Counted from the stretch's first letter, positions 8,942 to 22,267 are shown. The stretch: 64,000 bases of DNA from Luscinia megarhynchos (GCA_034336665.1 CM067584.1:3782001-3846000), one strand, 5' to 3'. The notes: a model not told the origin generated them from the letters alone. Numbers and translations are program-made.

Positions 8942-11900
8942 AAGGGAATGGCTCAGCTGGGGGAATGCAATTTGGGAGAGCTCCTCATGCAGCATCTTGG
9001 GGCTTTAAGCACCCAGAGGTCACTGAGTCCTGCTGTGCCCTGGAGCAGGAGCTGAGCTCCTAAACCCTGCAGCCTGTGGTGTCACAGGGTGGGGACAGCA
9101 GTCGTTCCATTGTCACCTCTGCTTTCCCAAAGCCCCCATTTCCCTGGGAAGGAGCAGCAGCTCCCTCTCCCTGTGCCAGCAGCACCCCTGGAGCTGTGTC
9201 CTGTCTCAGGGGTAGGAATGGGATCAGGCTGTGTGACAGCAGAGAGGGACTTGATCAGTTTGATTCTGGTTTCCAGCTCTGCCTGAAAGAGATTCCACTG
9301 ATTTTATCCCATTTTTATGTGCTGAGCTCCAGCTCAGACCACGTGTGGCACCTCAAATCCACGGTGTTCCTCTTCCACAGAGGAATTTTATTTTTATAAA
9401 GACAAATTTGTGTTTACAAACACTTCCCTACTTTAATTTGTGTGGACTTTAAACGACTTCAAGCAGGTACAAGCCAGCCCTGGGTGGGGATTGGTGAATA
9501 ATCCCATTTAGCAGCTCACCACGAAATTCTTGCTCTGACTGGCAGGGAGGACGAGTGCTGGGGCCTGGAAAAGCTGATTGTTTTGCAGCTCTGTAATTAT
9601 GATGTTGTTAATAAGTAAGAGTAATTACACATCACTTTTGTGAAGTGCAGTGCTGACAGATTTTCAGAGCTGGGGATCTGGCAGCTGTTTCATAGCTGGA
9701 AAAGTCTCTGCTTCACTTTGCTCAAAGAACAATTCTTATCCCTGAATTCTCCAGGAGGTTTGCAAGGGAAAGTGTTAATGTTTCCCAGGAATTATTTTAT
9801 GCCAATATTTTGCCTTAATTAAGGTGCACATAAATTATAAAAGTGGGGATGAGATGACCAAATTTCTCCCATATGAGTTAATAAAAACCAAAGAAATAAT
9901 CATTTTCTCATCCTGATAAGCAGGAGGAAAAAATAGCAAGAACTGTATATGCTATTTTTATTTATTTCCCTTTTAAAATAATTGTAAATAAATCTGGTTT
10001 TCAGCTGATTTTTCTCTATTTTCTCCTGATTAATGAGCAACAGAAGATGCTGAAACACCTGAGTGCTAGCCTGGAAATGTCACTGTTGAGGGTTCATCTT
10101 ATCAAGGTGTTGTTCAGAAATATTTAGGAAGTTTGTGCTTGACTCTTCCTCAAAGTGAATCCTCTCACTCTTAGACCTGGTGAGACTTTAATGATGACCA
10201 AGGGAGCAAACAGCAAAGGATTGTGAGAGCTGTGGACAAGGAGAAAGGAGGAAATTGAAGAAGAATGGCAGGAACACCAACAGGCAGGGGAAGAAATTGC
10301 ATTTTCCAGCTTCCAACAGGTAGGTGAGCGCTGGAAATAAATAAAAAATCGTGGGGTATTCCTTCAGCAGGGCTTTAAAAAAATCAAAATGTGTTAAGTC
10401 AAAGTAAGTCCAATTTCCCTGTGTCCCAGTGGAGGAGCTGGAGCTGGGCTGTGACTGGGGGTACAAGCAGCCTAATGTATTAGTTTAGTAATTAACTCCT
10501 GTAAATTGTGCAGAACAGAGCAATTAACTACTTCAGGCAGGCTGGGGGTGGGGGAGGGAAAACCTGCGTGCTCTGGGAGTGGGGAGCATGGAACAGATTC
10601 CCTAAGCCAGGCCTAGTGTTAGTCTTGGGTTATTTCCAGTGACCCCTTGACTCCCATCTTCCTGCCCCCTGCCCGGATTTGGGGCTGGTCAGGCAGCTCT
10701 GTTTTTGGAAGGCAGAGGAGACAGATATAATGAATGGCTTTTATTGTGCAATATTTCAACCCCTTTTTGACTGGGTTCGGATGGGATGGAAAATGTTCCA
10801 CCCCGAGCTGCAGCCAAGATAAATAAAATGTATTCCCTAAACCTGGCTGTGTGCTGCACTCAAACTGGCAGTAGTTAGAGCTCCACTCTTAAACAAGAAT
10901 TTAGTTTGACAATTTTTAGGCCTTGTTCAGCTGGATGTAACAGCCAAAGAAAATACTTGGAGTGAAAAAAATTAAATAATGCATATATTTACAGCTTGCA
11001 GGTGGCATTAATTTTTTGGGGGTCAGGCTTTTTTAGGTTTAAGGATCTCTGTAAAGTTGGGCTGGAGTGTAGGTTTTTAAAAAGCAGTCTTAATTGTCTT
11101 TTTTTTTTTTTCTTTTTAAATTAGTTTTTTTTATGAGAATAGTCACTCTGAAGGAAAATACATTTTATGTAGCTCCCTGATGGGTGATAAATCGTTGTGA
11201 TTCAAGGCTTTAAGAGTTTAGGGTTTACCAAGAACCTGAAAAATCTGCAGCCACAAGCCCCAGCAAAGGAGCAGTAAAAGCTCTTGACAGAAGCCTGCAA
11301 AGGACTGGCCTTCAACTCCTTTGAGCTGGGTTTAAATCCTTTCTGGAGCTTTTATTCCTGGGATTTAGCTTTGCCAAGCAGTGCAGTGAAGCCCTGGCCC
11401 TCTGCAGCTGAGATATTCCATCCTGTGCAGCATGTTTCATGGCCTGAACAATCCTATTTATTGATAATAATAATAACAACAACACCTTTTAATTCAGCCA
11501 CTGTGCCCAGAGGTCTCTTGAGAGTTTGAGCAAAGAAGGAAATAAAATTGAATTATCAAACCAGCCACCACCCCACCCTACAAAGCTTTTATTCCTCACA
11601 GTCCCTCTGTACAAGCAAAAACCAGATAAAATGCAAAAGTTAATATTTTGTGTTTAAAGTAAATAAAGTAGATAAATGAACCTGGTTTTCAAATCCTGAT
11701 GATGAAATTATTAAAAGTTACCCAGTGCCTCAAAGTCTGAGGAGAAGCTGCAGCACAAATGGGGCTTGTTCCTCAAAAGCTCTGGTGCTGTACTAAACTA
11801 AACAAGGTAGGAGTTGGAAAATTGGGAGTTTTATCCCCTCTGTGCTCTGGGTTTGGGCTCGTGCTGTTCTTGAATTGAGTCGTTGCTCCTTCCCCTTGCT

Positions 11901-14486
11901 CTTTGTCTTGGCAGCACAGGGAACATCAGGGTGGAAAACAGGGATCCAATATCCCCATCCCTTAAATCACCTGGGTTACTGCTGATAGAAACTTCACCCT
12001 GCCATAAATAACCTGCCTGTGGCACCCAAATGTTTGGACAAACAAATGCCTTCAGTCCCACATCCAGCAGGTCAGAAATGCTGGGTTCTGGCTGTAAATA
12101 ATATTCACTAATGCAAATCTATTAAGGTTCTAAGGGAATTCACTTTTGAACTGGGATTTGGAGCTGCTGAGTGGCCTCGGGTGTGCCATTGAGGAAAAAG
12201 TAATTGTGTGGGTACAAATATTAATGAGGAATAAAAGGGTCATTTTACTCTTTCTTCAAGGAAAAAAAAAACCTAAAAAACCCCTTAAGTACCCAGGGTG
12301 TGTTTTGCAAGGAAAGCTTTGTAAGGTTTATGTAAGGAGTAGGTAATGTGTGCATGGAGTTTGAATCAGTGCTGAGCATGACTAATCCCAGCCATGGAGG
12401 ACAATCCCTAAATGTTCATTTTACATTTGTTTTTTTCCAGCTCTCCTCCTCCCTGCTCCTCACAGAGCTCTGTTGTCCTGGGTTTTCCTGCACCCCCTGC
12501 TCGGGTTTGGAGTGTGCTGCCTCCAGCTCAAGTGATAAATTTGATCAGAGAGATGGTCCAGAAAGGGAACAAGCCCAGGGAAGATGTGCACACAAAAGCT
12601 GAGCAATGACAGGTCGGCTGGCAGGAATTTCTCCTGGTCCTTGGAATGGTGCCCCCTCCAAGAGCCCCAGAAGCCTCATTGCCAGCCAGACCCGTGGTGC
12701 TGGGAGCCCTGGAGCTGCCCCTTTGTGCAGGAGTTAAGAAAAGGATCAGGCTTTAGGCAGAATTAAACCTGCGCTTTCCTCCTGACACGTAACAGCCTGA
12801 GCCTTAAATTGTTCCTCTTTATTAGCAAGGCAAATATCTGCTTCTGAAAATGTCTTTTTTTAACCCTTTCCATTAAGGACTGGGGACCTGGTAGTCGAGG
12901 AGAAGCCTAAAACTAAATCCTGAAACTTTCCATTCCCATCTTTTCAGCCTTGAGCGCAGCACAAGCCGCGTGCCTGTGCCAAAAGCTGTTTAAACAATAT
13001 TAAGATGTTTTCTTCAAACTTCTCCCTAGGAAGATACTCTTTTTTGAGAGGAATGTTTTCCCTGGAGCATTACATCATGAGCTGGTTCAGTTCTTGGAGT
13101 AAGAAATTGGACCAAATGGTGGGGAAGGTCTCCAGGGGAAACATATTTCTGCTGTTGAGTATTCCCCCCAGGAAGCTCAGAAACCGCTCACGTATTCCCG
13201 TTCTGTCCACATTTAGCCTTTCACCTTGCTGCAGCTGAGCACGGGGAGAGGGGGGCTGGACTTTTTTTTTTTTGAGGAAATTTGACCCTTCTTTGTTTTT
13301 GTCATTACATTTCCCCCTCTCTCCTTGCACCCTGTGATCCGAGCTGGGGTTGTGTCGTTCCTCTGACAGCCACGCTGCTGAAGGTGCTGTGTGCAAGCTG
13401 CTAATGAAATCTTAATTAGGAAAACTTCCTTGGAGACTCTGGGTTTAGGAGGCTTTTTGAGGATTAAAAGGAGAGGAACCTCTGAGAAGTGCAGAGGATG
13501 GAGGGATTTGGGTGGATTAATGGGACAATGTGAAGCATGTTGAGCTGGAGCAGGATTGTGTTTCCTCCTGCGTGGGGAGCATTTCCCCATCAACCATGAA
13601 GGCTCCTGATAAGGTTTCCTATCAAATAAAACTCTTAGAATGAGGATAAATATACTCCTTAAATGTACTAGTACAGATCAAGAGGTTTTTTATTATTATG
13701 ACTTTTTTTTTCTCATGTGGCAGCTCTGCTCTGCAAAATTATTTCTTGAGAGTCGATAAGCTGCAATTCACACTTTGGTTTGAAGGACCTGAGAGCAAGC
13801 TGGACTTGGAAGGTTTTGAATTGTTTATCTTCAGCTCACGCAATTTCCTTAGAGGATATCCAATGAAAATACAAACCAGTGGAAGAAAACTTGGAAGAAA
13901 AACTCTCTTGGGCAAAAATGCCCCAGAGCAGGGCACTGAGTGGTTCAGGAGTGGCTTAAATTGGGCTGTGGGGATGAATTAGAGGTGAACATGAGTTGTG
14001 TGCCCCAGATTGGTTTGATGGGCACAGAGAGAATTTTCATATCCAAACCTTTTGTTTTGCACCTTCAACCACGACTTGGAAAAAAAACAAAACCAGGCAA
14101 AACTTAATTAAATTTGGTTTTCTCATTGCGAGGTTCTGACACGTGAAGATCAGAAGAGGTTGAAGCGAGGGTCAAGCCCTGCAGATGTTTCCTCCATTTT
14201 TATTTGATATTTAATCTTTCTAAAAAGTGGGGTTTTGAGGAAAAAGTCACAGCAAATTTTTAACTGTTCCTGACAAGAGAGCCCATGGAGTTGGGCAGCT
14301 GCTCAGGGCCTGGCACTGGAATTGGTGACTGGGACTTGGCACAGGCTCTGGAAGACTTTGGCCAAAGCTTCTTTCAGTTCTGTAATGAAATGAAACACAC
14401 AGTAATTACCCAGGGCTCGTTACTGCTGCATCCAGGTTATGAGGTCATCCCATGCCAAAGTGGGGAGCAGATAATTTAATTTAATG

Positions 14487-14606
14487 GAGGTGTTCAGAGC
14501 TTGGAGCAGCCTGGGCAGTGGAAGGTGCCCGTGCCCATGGCAGGGGTGGCACAGGATGGGATTTAATGCCCCTTCCCACCCAAACCCTTCCATGATTCTG
14601 TGAAGT
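14487..14606 (+). mobile_element. CR1 LINE 3' end fragment
   Basis: Reads cttggagcagcctgggcagtg, then ccatggcaggggtggcacag, and ends ccttcccacccaaacccttc catgattctgtg. This is the 3' end of a passerine-type CR1 including the terminal octamer, truncated at its 5' end. Confidence 0.85.
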
Positions 14607-14647
14607 TTGGGTTTGCCAGCTATCATTATTAGACTAAGAATGTCAAA

Positions 14648-15008
14648 TGTAGTAACACACACACACAACTTCTTCCTAAGGGAGTAAGAAAAAGTGATTT
14701 ATTGAAAGGCCACTGCACTTATATAGGTTAGATCGTGCCATGCAGCATAGAAAAGGCTCATTGGTCCAAGAGGGCATCACTTCTTGAAAACATGTTTTCA
14801 GCAAAACATCACATAGCACACACATTGCTCTGTGATCAACTAGGTGCTAATTTATGTTATTTATTCTCCTGCCTTTTGTTTGTCTCTGAGAAAGTCTCCA
14901 GCCTGGGAAAGAGCTGAGAAGGAGCTGAGAAAGCCAAGAGCAATCCGAGTTAGATTTTTCCCTGAGCCTTCATCAGCATCCACATCCTGCCACTTTAATT
15001 TTAATTCA
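14648..15008 (-). mobile_element. Probable solo LTR, family C
   Basis: On the minus strand the order is ggaccaatgagc (CCAAT box), cctatataag (TATA box, + coordinates 14718-14730), then caataaatcac (AATAAA, + 14698-14703) only about 20 bases later, and a right terminus ending in ACA at 14648. This is compact LTR architecture with a very short R. A 4-base repeat caaa lies at 14644-14647 and 15009-15012, giving a possible target duplication, but four bases are weak evidence, so the 5' boundary at 15008 is provisional. No internal retroviral genes are adjacent. Confidence 0.55.
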
Positions 15009-16685
15009 CAAACTCCTTCTGATTGCAGCAAAGTCTTTGTTTGAATATTTCCCAGAACTTGTGGCTCAAAAATCACTTTTCCAAACTCTGAGCTCTGTGG
15101 ATGAGAAGCCAAAGGGCCACTCCATCTTCCTGCTGCTGGGAACTCACTGGGAGAAGATGAATGTGCAAGGATGGATTTGCTTTTGCCTCCTTTCTTTGCC
15201 ATTTTTTCAGTGCAGAACAAACTTTTTCAAAGTGATTACACCAGATGATTTAACAGCACGGCCAAATAGTCCCTGTTGATTAAGATGGATGGGAGCTGTA
15301 TTTGGAGCAATTGTAATTAAGACTCCCGTGGCAAGCAAGGAAAAATAACAAATTAATCTAATAAGAGCTTATGGGGGGACTCTTAAATTGAAGTGTTCTG
15401 AAAATCCCAAATTCTGTAACGCTGGTCAAATTTTAGTTTATTAAGTCTTTCAGCATTATTAAAAACTCAGACTTGGAGTTTATATTTTGTTATTTGTTCC
15501 TTTTAAACTTAAAAAAAATTATAGCATGAAGATCTGAATTTTTCAATGCAGAATGAACATTTTCAGTTACATTTCTGTGAGATGGGCTGTTTGTGATCTG
15601 GTTTTATTCATCGTCTTACCTGATCCATGTGACAATAAGTCTATTATGAAAACATTTGATCCCTGGATTGCATTTTCTGTCTTGTTCAGAATATCAGAAT
15701 ACACTGAAATAAATAAAAAATTTAGATTTTTGCTTTCTGAAAACAAAGTCTGCATCGTCTGATGGGCATCCCAAGGACTCCTGGTCCTCCCCTTGTTCTG
15801 CTCTCACCATTCCAGGGCCCTCTTGACTTTGCACAATTTGTGCATCAGTGTCTCACTTTCTCTACGAGTAAAATGAGGTGTCCCCTCTTGAAGGCAGTAG
15901 GAATTATGTTTAATTTGTGCAAAACCTCTTTTTCTGTCACTCCTTGAGCCGTTCCTGTGCCATTTCTGTCTCTGGGGCAGAGGTGAAGTCACAGCCCTCC
16001 CCTCCCTGCTGTTCAGGTGCACCCACAGAAAAAACCCATTTAAGGTCTGGGGCTACTTTTAGAAGAGACATGGCTTGTTCAGCTTTTGCAAGCCCTTAAG
16101 ATAATGTCTTTTAGATCCATGATTGATTTATTTGATATTTATGCAGTTGGCAGGGGGATTTGAAATATAACATAAGCACTTCCTGAGATGTCAGGGCGGC
16201 GATGTTCATGGTCTGAACAAGGATGTAATTCATATCTGCAGGTGCTTGCTCTGGTATCAAACACTGCAATAACATCATGCCTGTGGAATCTGGAGCTCCC
16301 CAGTGTCCCATTTGTATCCTGATATGCCCACGTCTTTCCTATGTGTGTTTTTCTTTCTTAAGGAGCTCTCATTTCCTTCAATAGGATATGTTTTATTTCA
16401 TCCTTTTTCCTGCATTTACTCATATTAATGTCACCGCGTGCACTGGTAATAGCTGGGCTTGGAAATAACCCGTGTATCCCTGAAAACATGGGCCTGAAAC
16501 CCAATGCCTGCAGAGCTTTATTAGCAAAGAATTGATGTTTCAGAGAAGGGAGGGGATCATTCCTTGCTGGACTCTGATCTAACCCCTCTGAAGGAGCATC
16601 CAGCAGGCTCAGCCCCAGCACATTCTGCTGGGCAGGCTTGGAGTCCTGGCATTGAAGGATTTTTTTGGTTTTTTTCCATGCTAAA
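15009..16685. other. Intergenic DNA, no gene seen
   Basis: AT-rich sequence. The segments 15275-15400 (ttgtaattaagactcc, aaattaatctaataag) and 16110-16310 (gatttatttgatatttatgc, gatgtaattcatatctgc) look unlike mobile elements and could be non-coding conserved elements. No gene signal is visible. Confidence 0.5.
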
Positions 16686-16689
16686 TAGC

Positions 16690-16890
16690 TGTGAAATTTG
16701 GAACAGTTGGGTTGGAATAGATCTTAAAGCCCATCCAGTCCCACCCCCAGGGACACCTTCCACTGTCCCAGGCTGCTCCAAGCCCCCCCAGCCTGGCCTT
16801 GGACACTCCAGGGATCCAGGGGCAGCCACAGCTCCTCTGGGAATTCCACCCCAGTCCAGGGAAGAATTTATCCCCAGTATCCAGTCTAGA
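16690..16890 (-). mobile_element. CR1 LINE fragment
   Basis: The + strand begins gttgggttggaatagatctt, continues aagcccatccagtcccaccc and cttccactgtcccaggctgc, and ends near aatttatccccagtatccag. This is the reverse complement of about 200 bases of the CR1 3' region. Confidence 0.88.
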
Positions 16891-17379
16891 GGAATTTACA
16901 CCTTTCTAGCAGGGTGAGGCTGCAGGTACCTTTGTGCTTCTCTGGGGGGAATTTATTCGGTGTGAAGGGACAGAGGGCAGGGGAGGGGCTCAGCTGCTCA
17001 GGGATTTCTGGGCACTCTTCGGCTGCATTTTCAGCCCAACAGCTGACAAGGAGCTCTCCTTGCCCTTTGAGTGCCATGAGATACCTTTTTGTGCCCCCTT
17101 TCCTCCAGCCCTTTCTCCCATTTCACCCCACTTATGAACACTGAGTTCAGTTTACAAATTCCTTGAGCACCAGCAGTCTCTGACTTGCTTTGCAAAACCC
17201 ATTTGCACATTTCTGTGAATGCTGGGAGCAGAAGTGCTGTTGGCATCCCCTGAACCTGCAGCAGCCCTGTGGGGATGAGCCTTAATGAGACAAGGAAAAG
17301 GTCCCTGCTTGGAAGGATCTGAGCCTTGCCCAGGTTGTGGAGCTGATTCCAGATGTGGCAGGACTCGGGGAACAGCTGG

Positions 17380-17592
17380 AGCTCTGTCAGGATCAGGTCG
17401 GATATTGGGAAAGGTTCTTCCCCCAGGAGGTGGTGGGCACTGAACAGGCTCCCCAGGGAATGAGCACATCCCAAATCTGCCAGAGCTCCAGCACAGTTTG
17501 GACCCTGCTCCCAGGATGGGATTTTGGAGTGTCTGTGCATGAGCTGGATCCATGATCCCATCCCTTCCAGCTCAGGACATTCCATGGTCCTA
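17380..17592 (+). mobile_element. CR1 LINE 3' fragment (different subfamily)
   Basis: Reads ggatattgggaaaggttctt, cccccaggaggtggtgggca, ctgaacaggctccccaggga and ends ccttccagctcaggacattc catggtc. It is the subfamily ending in a cctccaactcaggatattct-type tail. A 203-codon frame on the opposite strand across this copy is not a gene. Confidence 0.82.
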
Positions 17593-20001
17593 CAACAGAG
17601 ATCCCACCCCTGCAGCTCCAAAATGCCACAGTTGCTCCTCACTCTGGAGGCCCCTTTGGAGCAGCATTTTGATTAAATATTCTGGAGTGTTCAGTGCACG
17701 AAATCTTTTTATTTCCTGTCATTATCTCAGTACAATCATGAGTGCCTCTTTTATTATTTTTATGGATGTGCTCATCAGCTGTAGCTTTTCCCATCCCAGT
17801 GGGAATTTCACTGCCCTGAAAAGCTGAACCTCACACTATCTGGTAGAAACTGAATTTTTTTCCCAGCTGGTGAGTGCAGCACCAGCATCTCCCATTAACT
17901 GAGCTCTGCTGGGGGAAATATTACAAACCATAATCTGCTGGAACAACCCACTGGGGTGAGTTTGTGCTTTCCTGGAAACTCTCACAGGTGCCTCAGCTGG
18001 GACACGGCAATGAACAGAAATAAAGGAATAAATGCACAATAAAGGAGTCTTGCTTGTAACTTGAACTTGTGCTTTACAAGGCAGAAAATCTCTTTTTATA
18101 CATTTTGCTATAAAACTGGCCTTAGTTTAATGTTTGTTTGTAGCATGAAGGGATTTTTGTTATCAGGCTTTAGCTGGAGGAGAAACCCCACAGCCACAGT
18201 GGAAGCAGCCTCTTTTTTTACTTTTTATTTCCAAAATCAGGTAGGTTTTCTTTTCCTGAGACATTTTTGCATTAGGCTCTGTATAAACTGGATTAATTTG
18301 GGATCAGTTCTTACTGTGCTAGGCTGACTTCACCTGAAGCTGTTTGCTTTGTTCTTATCTGGTAATTTTATACACAGGAAAGCCCAAAGTGTGAATAATT
18401 CCACAAAATAAACCTGTGAAGGATGTGTGGCTCTCTCAGGGCTCTGTGGCAAAGTCAGTGCAGATAAATCACCTTCTTCCAAAAAACTTGAATTAAAGAG
18501 AGGCACTTTGGAGCTGTGCCCCAAAATGTCCTTTATCCAACTTGGTATCACAGTGCAGTGACACTGAAATGTGCTCTGGGCTGGGAGGAGGAAAGTGCCC
18601 TTGTGGGAGGTGAGGAACACAAATTTTGGGGTTTAGGATACTTCAGCCTCCCCCAGATGGGGCTGGGCAGAGGCAAACCCAGAGTTTCCATCCTCTTTCC
18701 CTCTCCCAGTTTATAAATAGCCAAAAGTTCAATTTCCTGCTGTCCCCAGTGTGCTGTGACAGGGCCAGGGGCTCAGGGCTGGGCCCTGGTGCCACATCCT
18801 GCCCTCACCTGCCCCAGCTGGGCCTCAGGGGCTCTGCCCTTCTCAAATTTCCCCTTCTCCATCACACCTGACCTGGGTTTTCATTTCAAACCTCTTCTCC
18901 ACCACCCAGCCTAGAAAATGGGCAAGTTTGCTGTGGGCAGATGAGGACAGGGAATCCAAGAGCTGAGCTCTGCTGTGAGGGGGGAATGAAGCAGAGCAAA
19001 GAGGATTGAATTTCATTTCCTCTCTTCAGCAGGTGGAACAAGTCTGCCCAAAATCCACATTCCAATGCTCCCCTCCATGGAGCCTTTTCTTCCTCTTTAG
19101 GTTTTCCCTTTATCTGGCAAGACTTCAGCTCATCTCTCCAGAGGGGTGAGCAAATGCAGTTTTTTTATTTTGTCTTTATAAGTGTTTCAGCTATCCTGGA
19201 GCTCCTCATTCTCCAGGACAGGTTTTCCCTTCACAATTACTGGATGTGCTGAAGGGAAGCAAAGGAATAAAGGAGGAAAAATTCAGGAGTGCTCAGGGGG
19301 TGTGCAGCCCAAAACCACCCTGAGCTGGCAAATCTCTGCAGGTAGAACCTTCTGAAAGGTTAAATATTGGGGAAAATGACTGGGACATGCTGGCCTGTCC
19401 TTCTTGGGTGGATTTACCGGTCAGGGAGCAAGGAATATTTAAAAATGTTAAATCCAGGCAGAGAAATCAATAGCAGTGATTTAATAAACCCAAAACAGAT
19501 TTGAAAATTCAGGTTTTTAACACCTAGTTTTACAGCAGAGGTGGCTGCAACCCCAGATGAACTAAAATTCAGGAAGGGAAATGATGGAGGAGCTATGGTG
19601 CAGCTTTGTGTGTAATGATGTAATATTAATTAATTAATAAAGTAATAATTGTAGGTGTTAGTGAGGGGATTTGTCTCCTGCCCTCCAATTGCTCTTCTCA
19701 GGGGTTGCTCAGAGCTGTCTGATGGTTTTGGCTGGTCTTGAAAAAGGACCCAGCTCTGCTATCAACATTGCCCTGGGGTTCATTTTAGGCTGGTTTCCTT
19801 CTGGGAAGTTGTGGAGAATCCTGGATTCTCTGCAAAGCTTTGACTCCCCAGCTGCAGTCCCAGTTTACCCCCTTGGCTTCCCAGTCTCTCCAGGCCAAGC
19901 CAAATCCATATTCAGATCCCCCAAAATTCCAACTTTCAGCCTCCTGCAGTAAGGACAGGGAGGTTTGGGGTGTTTGCTCACCCAGGACATGAACCACAAG
20001 T
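17593..20001. other. Intergenic DNA, no gene seen
   Basis: Moderate-GC, pyrimidine-rich stretches and AT-rich stretches, with a taattaattaataaag run near 19627. No recognised mobile element or exon is visible. Confidence 0.5.
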
Positions 20002-20642
20002 TGTTGGGGAGGATGAAACAGGGAAACCTTACAAATATGAATGCTCAGATTCTGAAACCATGAACGAGATTGAAATGAAAGCCACTTTTGAGATGCCAAG
20101 CCTTAGTTACCAAATTCCCATGAAACAATGGGATGGCCAGCTAGGGGCAATCCCCTCTTGATAGAACAATGCCCTCTGCCTGAGAGTGGGTCCAAAGGTC
20201 AGAGAAAGACTTGCCAGGGCCCAAAGAGTAGTTTTAGGAGTTTAAAGTGTAACACACTATGGCAATGTGAGGATTCCTATAGGCTCTATGTTAATGCTAT
20301 AGAATTTGTATTTTGTGTTACATTGGTTAGTGGAAATTAGAATATTCATTATAGAAGAAGATTTATTGTATTGCAAACAGGAAATCGCTCCCTTTCTCTC
20401 TCTCTCTCTCTCTTGCTTTTACTCTTACCTTTAATACCTCTTCTTTCTCTTCTCTTCCTCTCTCCCTCACCCTTTTATCCCATTGCTCTTTCTCTTCCCC
20501 CTTTTATCTCTCTGTCCTACTCTGGGCTGTGCCTGGCAGCTCTTAGCAGGGCTCTGCACAATAAACTGCAGCTGGAACTTTGAGCTTATACAGAGCCCAT
20601 GAGTTTTGTCCCTTACGTCAATCCCAACACAGAGACTCCCAC
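20002..20642 (+). mobile_element. LTR family A, copy 1 (class II-like endogenous retrovirus)
   Basis: Begins tgttggggaggatgaaacag and ends near gagactcccac. It shares most of its length with 61445-61996, including ccagctaggggcaatcccct, taacacactatgg and acattggttagtggaaatta. A poly-pyrimidine tract (20385-20520) precedes an AATAAA at 20560-20565, the expected order in U3-R. It contains a 76-base segment (about 20033-20108) that copy 3 lacks. The terminal bases are CACGG rather than CACA, and no target duplication is evident, so this may be an LTR with a remnant of the internal region rather than a clean solo LTR. Confidence 0.85.
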
Positions 20643-20646
20643 GGAG

Positions 20647-20665
20647 TGGCACCTGACTTGGGGCT
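20647..20665 (+). other. Possible decayed lysine-tRNA primer-binding site
   Basis: Immediately after LTR copy 1 the sequence tggcacctgacttggggct resembles the retroviral primer-binding site complementary to tRNA-Lys1,2 (tggcgcccaacgtggggct, from memory), with 15 of 19 matches. Its position, a few bases after the LTR end, is right. It would mark the start of a truncated internal region. A chance match is possible. Confidence 0.4.
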
Positions 20666-22196
20666 TTGAATGGATTTAAAATGAGAATTTGAGCTTTAGA
20701 GGACCCAGTTTTGCTTTGCTGTGTGCCTGGATGGAGCCAAACCCAAACAAGTGCAAACCATCCAGCTCCTCACACTGGAAATTACATTTGAGGGTGGATG
20801 GGAAATGAAAAGTTATTAAAAGCAGGAGAGCTCTCAAGGATCCCAAATTTTTTTTTCATTCTTATGAAGAAGCTCTGAATCCAACAGGGAAAAAGCACTG
20901 GGAGTAATTATCCAAAATGGGTGGCATAAAGCTGAGCAGAAAGTAATCCATCAGTTTTAAAGCTGCTCATCTCAAACTGTGAGTTAGATTTATTTGACCT
21001 GCATTTGGGAGCAAATATTAATGAAAGGGCGAAGGCAGCTCGTGGCTCTTTCAGTTCTTTCATTTCCCACTAGATGTCTCTGGTGGAAAAACTAATTAGG
21101 AATGTTCTTGATTTAATTTGGGAAAAAAAATTGGATGAAGTTTTTTGATGGGTTTTTTTTTGTTATTATTATTATTATTATTATTTATTATTTCTTTTAA
21201 AATCTTGCAGCTTAACCCTTGATCTTTCTTCAGTAACTACTTCAGCTGCTTAGAAATGACTCAGTTAATGAATATTGGGGGGTTTTTAAGTAATAAAGAG
21301 TTGTCCAAGTATTAGGAGAAGGAAATCTTTATTCCCACCAAATTCTTTGGCTGGAATCTGTAACATCAGGGCTGGGAGAGAAGTTCAGGAATTGGTAAAA
21401 CCTCCCTGGTTTTTTTATTTATCTCTATATTGGCAGTGTGTGTTTGAGCTCGGGTCTCCTTTTGCAGTTTCTCTTCAAGAGCAGCTTTATAAAAAATAAA
21501 AATCTGTGTGAATGTGCAGAAATGGTTTCTTTTGTCTGACCTGCTGCTTGATAAAAGCAATGGGGTTTTAAGCAGATGTAAGGATGCACCCACATGACTC
21601 TGGCTGCAGAATTGAGATTTTATCCTGGAAAAGAGTTCAGTTTTAATTTCCTTGGAATTCTCCTGTTGCCTGTGGACGAGAATCCTTCAGGAGTGAGGGT
21701 GGCACTTTGGGAGTTTTTTGTTGAAGGTCACTGAGCTGCTCACACTTCATCCCAAAGCTTGGTTGTGTTTCCTTCTGGTTCAGGCTTTGGTATTATCTGA
21801 GTGATTTCTTTACCTGCTGAGTATTTCACTGAAAGAATTCAAGATTTTATGTTTGCAGCAAACAAAAATCCATCTCCACTCCTGGCCTTTTGGAGGTGCA
21901 GAATGGATTCCAAATGTCAAGGGGGACCAAGGCACAAGGAGCCCCTTCAGAGCTGGGAATTTGCTTTTCCTTGGCTTTTCCCAGCCCCAGGTTTGCCAGC
22001 CTGGGCTGAGTGTGGAGTTTGTCCCTTGGCTTTGCCCTGTAATGGTGGGTTTGGGTTTTAGGGAAGATCAATGTGCATTCCAGAAATTCTTTGTTGAGAA
22101 ATTTCCAGGACAGACATCCCAGTAAAGCCCAGAATCCCTGGCGTGGCAGGAGTGTGGGGATACAGACATGGAGAATGCTTTAAATAAAAGCCATGA

Positions 22197-22197
<1 letters not shown>

Positions 22198-22264
<67 letters not shown>
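22198..22264. repeat. (TAA)n microsatellite
   Basis: An uninterrupted TAA run of about 67 bases (22 units). Perfect runs of this length are usually polymorphic. Confidence 0.98.

Positions 22265-22267
<3 letters not shown>

Larger units (their letters stand above)
7243..14486. other. Intergenic DNA downstream of CDCA2, no gene seen
   Basis: No frame longer than about 130 codons, no splice-bounded conserved peptide and no RNA gene recognised. It holds two CR1 fragments (listed), a T-run near 11100, and AT-rich blocks with homeodomain-type TAAT motifs at 9590-9640 (ctgtaattatgatg, gagtaattacac) and 10475-10530 (agtaattaac, gcaattaac). These could be regulatory, but composition alone does not show it. 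Confidence 0.6.

Noticed and set aside
17031..17642. 203-codon reverse-strand frame
   Set aside because: Runs antisense across a CR1 fragment; no recognisable domain.
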